Source of the DNA: Angomonas deanei
Lineage: Eukaryota; Euglenozoa; Kinetoplastea; Trypanosomatida; Trypanosomatidae
NCBI GenBank assembly: GCA_903995115.1
Contig: LR877149.1
Location: 496,001 to 560,000 of the forward strand
DNA length: 64,000 bases
Reading direction: 5' to 3'
Within the stretch, counting starts at the first letter, position 1, and every line of letters begins with the position of its first letter. Shown one piece after another: positions 38,820 to 47,628 of the stretch. Under the pieces are notes generated by a model. It did not search any database. It was not told the DNA's origin and saw only the letters and a program-made list of their open reading frames with translations. A program made the translations under genes and the position numbers.

Positions 38820-41015
38820 TTACTTATCCGCAGAAGGCTCCTCCACGTCGTCCACCATCCTTGACATGATGGTGTTCAGTCGGGACACAATTGACCGAGG
38901 GTCCTCTAACAAGCCTGCCGCGATGATGGCATTGTCGAAAATCTGCTCCGTCAGCAGGCCCGCCGTCTCCACCTGTTCGTTCTTCTCCGACTGCGAGAGG
39001 GTATACAGCTTGCGGATGAGCGGGTGTTGCGGGTTGAACTGTAAGTTATACTTGGGGGTAGGGCCCATCGACTGACCGGTCATGCGGTAGATCTTGCGCA
39101 TCTGGGCACTCTCGTGGTCGGCGAGGACGGCGGGGCTGTCACGAAGGCGGGTGGTGCTCTTCACGGTACCCACTCGACCCACCAGCCGCTTCGTCATAAA
39201 GTCAGCGAGCGCCTTCACCTGCGTCTCGGTGAGCTGTTTCTTCACCGACACATCGCTGTCCTTCTCCCCTTCCAACTTCTTCTTGTGCTGCACGTAGCCG
39301 TCCATGGTGGCGTCGAACATCTCAATGTTCTGTAGCTTGTGCTTCGCGTAGGTATCGAGGTGTTGCATGACAAAGTCATCGATCGGCTCCGTGCAGATGA
39401 GCACCTCCAGCCCGTGTTCCTGATACTGCTCAAAGTAGGGCGACTGCAGCGCCATCTCCTTCGATGGTGCGTTCATGTAGTAAATGTTGGTCTGGTTGGG
39501 CTGCATGCGATCCCGGTACTCGTCAAGGGAGACGTAGGGGTAATCCACGTCCGACTTGGTCGTCTCGAACCGGAGCAGCTTAGCCAGCTCCATCTTGTGT
39601 ACCTGGTCGGTGCAGACTCCCTCCTTGATGAAGGCCCCGAACTCCTGGATGAAGCGCTCGTACTTCACCTTATCCCGCTTGCTCTCCTCCTCGAACCAGC
39701 GGATCGCCCGCTTCGTGAGGATCGTCGACAGTCGGCGCATCATACCACCGTCCTGGGTGTGCTCACGCGACACGTTCAGTGGGATGGACTCGCAGTCCAC
39801 GGCACCCTTAATAAAACGCAGCCAGTCGGGCAGCAGACCCTTCGCCTTGGTCTGGATGAGCACTCGGCGGGAGTAGAGGTTCACCCCGCTCTCCATGCGG
39901 CCACCGCCGTATTTCTCCGTGTGGGACTGGGGAATGTAGAGAAGGGCGCGGATCGTCATGGGGGCGTCGATGGTGTAGTGAAGACGGAACATGGGGCTGT
40001 CGTAGGCGCCGGAGATGAACTTGTAAAAGTCAATGTGCTCCTCGTCGGAGATCTCGCTCTTCTCCTTCATCCAGAGGGCCTCGACGGTGTTCACCTTGCC
40101 GCCGTTGAGGGTGATCTCATAGGAGACAAAGTTACTATACTTCTTGAGCACCCGCTCCACCACCTGCGGTGTGCAGAAGGAGAGCTCCGTGTCCTTGACC
40201 TCGAGCACAATCTTGGTACCCTTCTCCACTCCGTCACACTCCGTAATCTTGAAGCTGCCCGTTCCGTCGCTCTCCCAGAGGTACCCCTTGCTGTCCTTCT
40301 TGGCGCTCCTGCTGTACACCTTGACCCGCGAGGCCACCATGAAGCAGGCGTAGAAACCGACACCGAACTGGCCAATGATCTTCTCCGCCGCGGACTGGCC
40401 GCTGCTCTGGAGCTCCTTCACGAAGGCCTTACTGCCGGAGCCGGCGATGGTGCCCAAGTTGGCGGCGAGCTCCTCCTTGGTCATACCCACACCGGTATCC
40501 CGGATGACAAAGCGGCTCTTGCTCTGGTTGCACGTGAGGGCAATGAGGGGTGCCTCGTCGTCCGCCTCCCTGGCATACTCGGGGTTCGTTAGCTCGAGAA
40601 GGTGGCGCTTCTCGAGGGCATCGCTGGCGTTGGACACGAGCTCACGAATGAACACCTCCTTATCGGAGTAGAGGGAGCAGGCGACAATGTCGAGCAGCTG
40701 GCGCGTCTCTGTCTTGAAGCCCATCTCCTCGGACTCCCCGACCGGGGTCTCGGGGTCGGCGTTGGCGCGGGCGCTGGTGTCCTCACCGGCCTTCATGTTG
40801 TCGGCGACGGGTTCGACCACCACGTCCTCATCCAAATTATCAACAGCCGGCTTTTCCTCCGGCTTCTTCTCTCCCGTCGTCGCGGTGGTGGAGCACGGGC
40901 GGAGGGACACGAGGGGGGCGCGTGCGGCCGCGACCGGCGCAGCACCGCCGACCACGATAGGCGTCACACAACGCCGGAAGGCTTTTGTGGTAGCCAGTTG
41001 TACAGTACGACGCAT
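38820..41015 (-). CDS. TRAP1: Mitochondrial Hsp90 chaperone TRAP1
   Basis: 731 residues, intact. Hsp90-family ATP-dependent chaperone of the mitochondrial matrix. The N terminus is a basic presequence (MRRTVQLATTKAFRRCV). The GHKL ATPase motifs follow: FIRELVSNASDALEK (Asn of the ATP-Mg site), DTGVGMTKEEL and GQFGVGFYACFMVA. Next come middle-domain blocks such as SRRVLIQTKAKGLLPDWLRF and GAVDCESIPLNVSRE. The protein ends EEPSADK, with neither MEEVD (cytosolic Hsp90) nor KDEL (GRP94), as expected for TRAP1. An acidic linker (about 45-85) separates presequence and ATPase domain. Length fits the family (about 700). Confidence 0.95.
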   Translation of the reverse strand: MRRTVQLATTKAFRRCVTPIVVGGAAPVAAARAPLVSLRPCSTTATTGEKKPEEKPAVDNLDEDVVVEPVADNMKAGEDTSARANADPETPVGESEEMGFKTETRQLLDIVACSLYSDKEVFIRELVSNASDALEKRHLLELTNPEYAREADDEAPLIALTCNQSKSRFVIRDTGVGMTKEELAANLGTIAGSGSKAFVKELQSSGQSAAEKIIGQFGVGFYACFMVASRVKVYSRSAKKDSKGYLWESDGTGSFKITECDGVEKGTKIVLEVKDTELSFCTPQVVERVLKKYSNFVSYEITLNGGKVNTVEALWMKEKSEISDEEHIDFYKFISGAYDSPMFRLHYTIDAPMTIRALLYIPQSHTEKYGGGRMESGVNLYSRRVLIQTKAKGLLPDWLRFIKGAVDCESIPLNVSREHTQDGGMMRRLSTILTKRAIRWFEEESKRDKVKYERFIQEFGAFIKEGVCTDQVHKMELAKLLRFETTKSDVDYPYVSLDEYRDRMQPNQTNIYYMNAPSKEMALQSPYFEQYQEHGLEVLICTEPIDDFVMQHLDTYAKHKLQNIEMFDATMDGYVQHKKKLEGEKDSDVSVKKQLTETQVKALADFMTKRLVGRVGTVKSTTRLRDSPAVLADHESAQMRKIYRMTGQSMGPTPKYNLQFNPQHPLIRKLYTLSQSEKNEQVETAGLLTEQIFDNAIIAAGLLEDPRSIVSRLNTIMSRMVDDVEEPSADK

Positions 41016-41326
41016 TTTTTTTTTTTAAGTGAATAATATAATAATAATAATTAAAAAAAAAAAAAAAAGAGCGCTTAATGCTGGTTAATAGTAGAGTGGA
41101 GGCTTTCGGAGAGAAGGATGGTCAATGAAGCATGTTAAAGTAATAGAAATATTGACAGAGGGTTTGGGAAGGAAGAAACGGTTCTTATGATCATTTATTA
41201 TTTTTTGTGTCTTCTATTATTATTACTACTATTATTAGTAATCGCAGCACGGGTTAAAACAAAAACAAAAAAAATGATAGTTTTTTGTACAATTGCAACC
41301 TCCTCTTTTTATTATGATGATGATTT
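41016..41326. other. Intergenic region, TRAP1 / GRASP
   Basis: About 310 bases with a sense poly-T tract (41052-41068) and ATT microsatellites near 41031-41050 and 41214-41236. No gene seen. Confidence 0.6.
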
Positions 41327-43137
41327 TTATTTTAGATTCATTTGATCATTCCTTTTCATCTTCATCAACTCTGAAAAAGATGGGTAATGCAGCGGTGGCG
41401 GGATGGTGAAGGTTCCCTCGTCATTCGCAGGGGTGGCCACGAAATGATTTGTATTCGTATTATTATTATTGTTGTTGTTGTTGTCGGCATTGCCGGCGGG
41501 CTGAACAGGGGCGACCGGTGCCTCCTCTGCCGTTTGTTGGGGAACCGCTGGAGGAGTATGGTTATGATCATTCTCAGGATGCGCGTCCGTTTGGTGGGTT
41601 TGGTGCGGTGCCGCCTCGACGTGCTGGTTCGTGTAGACATACTGAGGGGACGTGACGAGAGGAGGGGCGGGGTTCGTCAAGAAAGGGTTCGGTGCCGTCT
41701 CCTCTGGAGTGCTCGTCGCGCTGCCGGCCTGGTGGGGCGGCTGGGGATTCGCGTTTTGACTATTAAACATGTTGAACCAGTTCTTTTTTGCATTATTATT
41801 CGTATTATTATTATGGGGAGGGAAATCGCTGGACCGCTCGACTGGGGTAGGGGCGGCGGTGGTTGTCTTGGGGTGTGGCGGGGGCGTGTCCATCTCGTTG
41901 CAGAGGGAACTATCCGTCCGTAGCAGACTGTTATTGTTGGGGTTGCTCGTGTTGGGTGTCGCGTTCGACCGGTGGGAGGCGGGGATAATGTTGAAACTAC
42001 CCTCCATGTGGGGGGCACTCAGCGGGGGCACGGAGCTGGAGCGGCTGGGAGGGGTGGCCGCCGCCTCCGTCGGCAATCCTTCCTCCACCGGCGGCTGCCG
42101 CTCCCGTATCCGTCCCTGCTCCTCCGAGAAGTCCACCTCAAAACTGTAATCCCTCGGAATAAAATATCGAATCAGCTGGGGCAGCTCCGTCGGTTCCCCC
42201 TCCCCCTTGGTTGTGACGGAAGGGATCGTGTGCATGAGGCCAGACCCCACCCGCACCCCCAGTCGGCCGCTGTAGGAGGGATCCATCTCCACCGGTATCT
42301 CCTCCACGGTGTTTCGCTCGGCATTATACAGTAAGAAGAGCAGCAGGCGGGGCACCTGTCCTCCTTTCCGCTGCGCCGTCCCTTTCGGCAGCAGACCATA
42401 CTTCTCCTTTTCCTCCCTGTCCTTCTCCGCGGTAACGCACATGTGCTGCCATGCCTGGAACGCCTCCACCCGCTGCTGCAGGTCCTTCTCCCCTTTTAGC
42501 ATGCTAATGTACAAATCTCTGGGGGTCGCTTGCATACCAATAATGTAGTCGCGCTCCGCCTGGATGACGGGGTATGCCGCGGCACCGTGGTTTTCATTAT
42601 TATTATTATTATTGTTTGGATTCGACATGGACGCGTGGTAGAATGGGGAGTCTTTTAGTATTTCCAGAATGTGCAAACTGCCAGAGAGCACCGCGTCCTT
42701 GGCGCTGCGCCACTCGATGGAGCACCCCAGCAAACCACCCTTCGGGACCCACCTCTTGCTCCTTGCTGGCGTGGACCCTCAGAAACACTTTTAAGTTGAC
42801 GATAACAGCGACAGCGCAGGTTGTAGACGGTGAGCAGCAGGGGAGGTTGGGCGGCTGACTCCTGCCTCCGTGTGATGGCATGGTAATGCTCCGCTAGAAG
42901 CCTTCTAAAAAACGCCATCGGGGTCTCCTCCACCGTTGCCACCGACAGATTGTGTTCGTTGAGGTGGGTGATGAAGTCAAAATAAGGGCACAACCCCGAC
43001 TGTGCGGCCACACCGTTGGGGACCAGACGCATCACCTGGAATCCTTCTATTTTATCCACCTCTCCGGTCACCCAACGGGATGGATCCTCCACGGCTTCAC
43101 GGCTACTACTAGTATGGTTCGGCTGACTCTGACCCAT
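41327..43137 (-). CDS. GRASP-type Golgi reassembly stacking protein (one frame break)
   Basis: About 600 residues when read as one gene. GRASP55/65 homologues tether Golgi membranes through two PDZ-like domains. PDZ1: GFQVMRLVPNGVAAQSGL, then CPYFDFITHLNEHNL. PDZ2: PKGGLLGCSIEWRSA, LHILEILKDSPFYHA, DYIIGMQATPRDLYISML, and PRLLLFLLYNAERN. These match the 'G.HVL.V...SPA..AGL.P..D.I' and 'WGG.G.LGC.I' blocks. PDZ1 starts at the ATG at 43137 and PDZ2 lies one frame away; the change maps to a C3 at 42776-42778 (plus strand), where one more base would join them. PDZ2 carries a poly-Asn insert and the tail is Asn/Pro/Thr-rich, like SPR regions of GRASPs. Gly2 in MGQSQPNH suggests N-myristoylation, as in GRASPs. 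Confidence 0.8.
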
Positions 43138-43142
43138 TGATC

Positions 43143-43191
43143 CTAAAACAGAAGAAAAAAAAAATGATAATAATACGAAGAGAAAAAAAAA
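43143..43191 (-). promoter_or_regulatory. Candidate trans-splice acceptor for GRASP
   Basis: Sense-strand double T-rich tract (43178-43191 and 43145-43164) ending TTCTGTTTTAG at 43143, leaving a 5-base leader before the ATG at 43137. Confidence 0.65.
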
Positions 43192-43245
43192 CTCTGAGAC
43201 CGCTTCTTCTGTTTAACGTCGTACTAATCGACAAAACTTTCCTTT

Positions 43246-43247
<2 letters not shown>

Positions 43248-43286
<39 letters not shown>
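43248..43286. repeat. T39 homopolymer (A39 on the sense strand)
   Basis: An uninterrupted run of about 39 T on the plus strand between the GRASP start and the amastin-like gene. By far the longest homopolymer in the window; its true length is likely variable. Confidence 0.9.
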
Positions 43287-43289
<3 letters not shown>

Positions 43290-43680
43290 GAAAAGGGGGA
43301 AAAGGGATAACGAGAGGCAAAAACCCCCACACTCACCTGAAAGCGCAAAAGAACTACACAAAGCAAAAAACAGAAAAAGAAAGAAGGCAGCGCGGTACTT
43401 TATTTTTACTATTGTCATTGTTCTTGTATTTAAAACGTTTGGGCTTAACTACTCTTAGAATCACGAAAACAAACAAAAGCTACATCGAATTAATACACCG
43501 AAGTGGTAAAAATGGAAAACAACAGCAAAAAACAGAAGAAAGAGATTTGACAGGTGACATGACCTAGAAGATGCTACGGTCGGCGTTCGTGCTTTCAGAA
43601 ACGCATCACTAACCTAAGCTTGAGCGTTCCGATGGGGCGAGGCGGGGGAGTCAATATCGTCAACCAAAAGACGAAATATT

Positions 43681-44607
43681 TTAGGACGATGAAACGTATA
43701 GGTGCAGAAACATCAGTGCCAGAACGCATACCATTATCACTGTTCTCACCACATAGACACCAATAAATCGCCCTACGATACTGCTAACTTCTTTGGTGGC
43801 GCCTCCATCATAGGAACTCTTGTAGGACAACGCCCAAAGAACAATCGTTTGCCCAGTCTGGAAACCAGTCACCGAACACCACAGCAGCCAGCATATATAC
43901 CCATAAATGACAGTGATGATACGATTCTTCCAATCCCGCCATACCCATATGATTAGGAGATGGATGAACAGAAGGACATGAACGACGAGCACGATAACGC
44001 TGAACACACCAAAAACATTAACTTCCTTGATGCGGTCGTCCGTCCCAACAACTTGCCTCCCGAATACGTTCCTTTCATACTGTACTTTGCCCTCAAAGAC
44101 GGTCTCTTGCTTCACGGGATCCGTGCAGCTGGTTTTGTAGGAGCTGTACAGCTCGCCGTAGTGGAACAGCGGGCGCACCGTGTAACCGCCGTCGGTGGGC
44201 GCACAGTCGTACGTCGAGGCGCCACCGTGGGCGTCGTAGAGCTCTTGCAAGAAACCGGAGAAGCGTGAGCGGACCAATTCGTACTGGTGTCCGACACCAG
44301 TGCTGTTCACGGCGCCACAGCCCTCGCTGCAGAGGGACTTCTCATATGGGGTGTTGGTGGAGAGGGTGGCCGAGGAAAACAGGTCCACCTTCGCAAAAGG
44401 CACCCACATCGACAATAAGGTGGTTGCAAAGGAGCACAATAATGAAACACATATTGTGATCTTTTCAGCACTCCAACGGCGGCGCTGTTCGTCGGCCGCC
44501 ACCACCGGTGCACTTCCGACACCAACGTACACCGTCTCCGTTTCCGGGGCGGCGGTGCTTTCCTTCAGTACCTCATCGGTGGGCGGAGAGCCGTAGCGAA
44601 TATCCAT
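43681..44607 (-). CDS. Amastin-like four-helix surface protein, copy 1
   Basis: 308 residues from the ATG at 44607. Topology: cytosolic N terminus of about 50 residues; TM1 (ITICVSLLCSFATTLLSMWV); a large Cys-containing outer domain of about 130 residues with an NSTG sequon; then three more hydrophobic helices (FGVFSVIVLVVHVLLFIHLL, GYICWLLWCSVTGFQTG, RTVIMVCVLALMFLHLYV). This matches amastins, four-span surface glycoproteins of trypanosomatids, but the classic amastin Cys-Trp-Gly signature is not evident, so the family call is by topology and tandem arrangement. The C terminus stops earlier than in copy 2; the DNA that codes the copy 2 tail is 3' flank here. The N-terminal half and outer domain are nearly identical to copy 2. 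Confidence 0.7.
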   Translation of the reverse strand: MDIRYGSPPTDEVLKESTAAPETETVYVGVGSAPVVAADEQRRRWSAEKITICVSLLCSFATTLLSMWVPFAKVDLFSSATLSTNTPYEKSLCSEGCGAVNSTGVGHQYELVRSRFSGFLQELYDAHGGASTYDCAPTDGGYTVRPLFHYGELYSSYKTSCTDPVKQETVFEGKVQYERNVFGRQVVGTDDRIKEVNVFGVFSVIVLVVHVLLFIHLLIIWVWRDWKNRIITVIYGYICWLLWCSVTGFQTGQTIVLWALSYKSSYDGGATKEVSSIVGRFIGVYVVRTVIMVCVLALMFLHLYVSSS

Positions 44608-44939
44608 TTTTGGCAACAGAAGCAAAAAACTAGAATAACAAAAAGGAGAAAGAATCAAACCACGAAGGACAGAGGAATGAAGAAAGAGGGAAATGAAGCT
44701 ATTGCGCCAAAGGTATTTTAGTCAGCACGAGGACGTATTGCAGTAGTGTTTTGTTTTTTTTTGTTTTAGATAATTGCATTCAGAGGCACAAAAACAAACA
44801 AAAGCTACATCGAAATTAATACACCGAAGTGGTAAAAAAGGAAAACAACCGGAACAAAAAAAACAAAGGGATTTGACGGGTGACATGACCTAGAAGGTGC
44901 TACGGTCGGCGTTCGTGCTTTCGGAAACGCATCACTAAC
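44608..44939. other. Spacer between the two amastin-like genes
   Basis: About 330 bases: leader of copy 1 and 3' flank of copy 2. The part from about 44789 on repeats sequence found after copy 1. No gene seen. Confidence 0.65.
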
Positions 44940-45914
44940 TTAAGCTTGAGCGTTCCGATGGGGCGAGGCGGGGGAGTGAATAACGTCAACCAAAGACAGA
45001 AGCAGCAGTGACAGATACCATCCCAGAACGCATACCATTATCACTGATCTCATCACATAGTCAACAATACATCGCCCTACGACACTGCTAACTTCTTTGG
45101 TGGCGCCTCCATCATAGGAACTCTTGTAGGACCAATGCCGAAGAGCAATCGTTAGCCCAATCTGGATACCAGTCCCCGAACACCACACCAGCCAGCATAT
45201 ATACCCACAACCGCCAGTGGTGATACGATTCTTCCAATCCCGCCGTACCCATATGATTAGGAGACGGATGAACAGAACGACATGAGCGACGAGTACTAAC
45301 ACATCAAATACCACGCGAGAAATACTAACATCTTTGATGTTGTCGCCCGACCCAACAACTTGCCTCCCGAATATGTTCCTTTCATACTGTACTTTGCCCT
45401 CAAAGACGGTCTCTTGCTTCACGGGATCCGTGCAGCTGGTCTTGTAGGAGCTGTACAGCTCGCCGTAGTGGAACAGCAGGCGCACCGTGTAACCGCCGTC
45501 GGTAGATACACACTCGTACGTCGAGGCGCCACCGTGGGCGTCGTAGAGCTTTTGCAAGAAACCGGAGAAGCGTGAGCGGACCAATTCGTACTGGTGTCCG
45601 ACACCAGTGCTGTTCACGGCGCCACAGCCCTCGCTGCAGAGGGACTTCTCATATGGGGTGTTGGTGGAGAGGGTGGCCGAGGAAAACAGGTCCACCTTCG
45701 CAAAAGGCACCCACATCGACAATAAGGTGAATGCAAAGGAGCACAATAATAAAACACATATTGTGATCTTTTCAGCACTCCAACGGCGGCGCTGTTCGTC
45801 GGCCGCCACCACCGGTGCACTTCCGACACCAACGTGCACCGTCTCCGTTTCCGGGGCGGCGGTGCTTTCCTTCAGTACCTCATCGGTGGGCGGAGAGCCG
45901 TAATGAATATCCAT
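44940..45914 (-). CDS. Amastin-like four-helix surface protein, copy 2
   Basis: 324 residues from the ATG at 45914. Same plan as copy 1: TM1 (ITICVLLLCSFAFTLLSMWV), Cys-containing outer loop, TM2 (VLVLVAHVVLFIRLLIIWV), TM3 and TM4, then a longer tail ending PASPHRNAQA. Residues 1 to about 185 are almost identical to copy 1, whereas the region from the end of the outer domain through TM4 differs at many positions. Offset between copies is about 1,325 bases, a tandem duplication including the 3' flank. Amastin 3' flanks are known to carry stage-specific control elements, so the kept flank may matter. Confidence 0.7.
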   Translation of the reverse strand: MDIHYGSPPTDEVLKESTAAPETETVHVGVGSAPVVAADEQRRRWSAEKITICVLLLCSFAFTLLSMWVPFAKVDLFSSATLSTNTPYEKSLCSEGCGAVNSTGVGHQYELVRSRFSGFLQKLYDAHGGASTYECVSTDGGYTVRLLFHYGELYSSYKTSCTDPVKQETVFEGKVQYERNIFGRQVVGSGDNIKDVSISRVVFDVLVLVAHVVLFIRLLIIWVRRDWKNRITTGGCGYICWLVWCSGTGIQIGLTIALRHWSYKSSYDGGATKEVSSVVGRCIVDYVMRSVIMVCVLGWYLSLLLLSLVDVIHSPASPHRNAQA

Positions 45915-46196
45915 TTTTAGCAACAGAAGCAAAAAACTAGAATAACAAAACGGAGAAAGGGGTCGACAAAGATGTAAAGTGTTAACCGCAGCAGTAAGCG
46001 TGGGGGCTTGCTACGGAAGCGGGAGATACACAAGTAAGACTGGAGAAAATAAAAAGAAGAAGAAAATGAAGCTATTCTACAAACAGTAGTTTAACAGAAT
46101 AGTAATCACAGTAATAAGGTTGGGTTTTGCTTTGTGGGGTTGTATTTCATGTGTGGTGGTTTCGAAAACAATAAAGATAATGATAGCACCAGTTTG

Positions 46197-47297
46197 TTAT
46201 TTCTTTCCGGGGAACTCCTTGCGGCCATCGAGATGTATCGCGTGGCGAGCCGTCTCTCTGCTGTGTGTGTGGTCGGATGTCGTCCATGGCCAGCCGCCGA
46301 ACTGTGTTTTGGAATAGTCAGCAAAGCACTGCATAATTTCTTCACGGGTGTTCATTACGAAAGGGCCATGCTGTACAACTGGTTCGCCGATTGGCTTTCC
46401 TTGCAGCATCACCAGCAGTGCATCTTCATCAATGGCCTCGAACGTGAGGGACTGACCGGCGTCCACCTTCACACCAGTGCGGCTCTTCAGCACCTCCTCG
46501 GCGTCCTTCTCTCCCTGTATCTTTACCGCATCGCCACGCACAAAGTAGAAGGCACGGTTGGCCTCCGAACCGCTCTCCGCCGCTGGAAGCTGCACCTTAA
46601 TGGACTTGGGAATATCCAGCACCCACACTGCCACGTCACTGCCGGGTTGGCTCGCCCAGCTGTCCGGTGGCGGCGACATCGCCTTCGCTCCCTGGATCGC
46701 TCCGGCCACCAGTGTGAGGTCCGCCGTACCTTTGCCGTTGACGTCCTGTAGCGTCACGTGAGGGTGGTCCTCGTCCCAAAACATGGTGAAGTACGGGTCA
46801 CACATTTTATTCCTGCGTGGAAGATTTAGCCATATTTGAAATAGCTCACACGGATTGGGTGTGTCCTGGTTTAGCAGAGGGAACATCTCCGAGTGCTGGA
46901 TGCCCTTACCAGCGGTCAACCACTGCGTGTCCCCCTTGGAGTAACGAGCGGTGCACCCCACTGAGTCAGAGTGGTCCACAGTTCCTTTCCGGACGACCGT
47001 AATCGTTTCGAACCCGCGGTGGGGGTGGGACGGGAATCCGGGAACAACCTCCCCGTGATACATGGACCAGCCGTCAATGTAGGAGAAGTCGGACCCCATA
47101 TCCCGACGGGCAAGTAGCGCTGGATCGGGGCCCATACTGGCCCGCTCCTCCGCCTCGTTCTTCGTATTGTGCTGAACCAACTTTGGATTAGCGACAGGGA
47201 AAGTGTCGTCGTGGTGCATACAGAACAGAAAAGGGTCGAAGCACTTGAACGGCTGGCGGCCCAAGGCAAACCTTTCCCTGATCAATTTCTGTGACAT
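46197..47297 (-). CDS. Pirin-family protein
   Basis: 366 residues from the ATG at 47297. Pirins are bicupin iron proteins; roles range from quercetin oxidation to transcription cofactor. The N-terminal cupin has the metal-binding pattern FPSHPHRGFETITVV, then KGDTQWLTAGKGIQHSEMF, supplying the His residues and Glu that hold the metal. Lead-in RFALGRQPFKCFDPFLFCMHHDD and GFPSHPHRGFET are typical. It is somewhat longer than human pirin (290), with an extra C-terminal stretch (TTSDHTHSRETARHAIHLDG). I reject the longer in-frame ATG at 47453: its extra residues are a Phe/Leu-rich translation of the pyrimidine tract. The last residues EFPGKK carry no clear targeting signal. Confidence 0.85.
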   Translation of the reverse strand: MSQKLIRERFALGRQPFKCFDPFLFCMHHDDTFPVANPKLVQHNTKNEAEERASMGPDPALLARRDMGSDFSYIDGWSMYHGEVVPGFPSHPHRGFETITVVRKGTVDHSDSVGCTARYSKGDTQWLTAGKGIQHSEMFPLLNQDTPNPCELFQIWLNLPRRNKMCDPYFTMFWDEDHPHVTLQDVNGKGTADLTLVAGAIQGAKAMSPPPDSWASQPGSDVAVWVLDIPKSIKVQLPAAESGSEANRAFYFVRGDAVKIQGEKDAEEVLKSRTGVKVDAGQSLTFEAIDEDALLVMLQGKPIGEPVVQHGPFVMNTREEIMQCFADYSKTQFGGWPWTTSDHTHSRETARHAIHLDGRKEFPGKK

Positions 47298-47628
47298 TGT
47301 ACCCGTTGTACCTGAAAGATGCCGATCTTGACTAAATGGCTGGCGAAAAGGACGGGGCTGGTTTGTGGAAAGAAAAAGCGCTGCGAATAAAAAAAGGAAA
47401 GCGAAAAAAAATGTTGTTTTGGATTTTTTTAAGGAATCTATCGTCCTTGGCATAAACTAAGGGATATCAAACAAGGAGAGGGGGGAGAGAGAATGAGTGT
47501 TTTTGTGAGGAAGGAGAACAAAAATAAATTAAAAAAAAAAAAAAGAGTATTTCCAACCGAAAGTGGAGGGAGGGGTGCTGTGGAAGTGCCGCGCCCAGTT
47601 CAAGAACACACGAGCGAATACAGGTCCG
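47298..47628. other. Intergenic region, pirin / NCA2
   Basis: About 330 bases with the pirin leader (sense T/C-rich from about 47400 down, AG candidate at 47313-47312) and the 3' flank of NCA2. No separate gene. Confidence 0.6.

Larger units (their letters stand above)
43138..43680. other. Intergenic region, GRASP / amastin-like copy 1
   Basis: Holds the GRASP splice signal, the T39 run, and about 215 bases (43466-43680) closely repeated downstream of the second amastin-like copy. No gene seen. Confidence 0.65.
43466..45914 (-). repeat. Two-unit amastin-like tandem duplication
   Basis: Direct repeat with an offset of about 1,325 bases, covering gene and 3' flank. Landmark: the block cttgagcgttccgatgggg at about 43618 and again at about 44943. 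Confidence 0.85.

Noticed and set aside
43248-43300. Retroposon insertion marked by the long homopolymer
   Set aside because: No recognisable element body or flanking target duplication. A poly(A)-like run alone is not enough.
47298-47453. Pirin N-terminal extension with an apparent signal anchor
   Set aside because: The hydrophobic stretch is the decoded polypyrimidine tract, and splice AG candidates lie between this ATG and the one at 47297.
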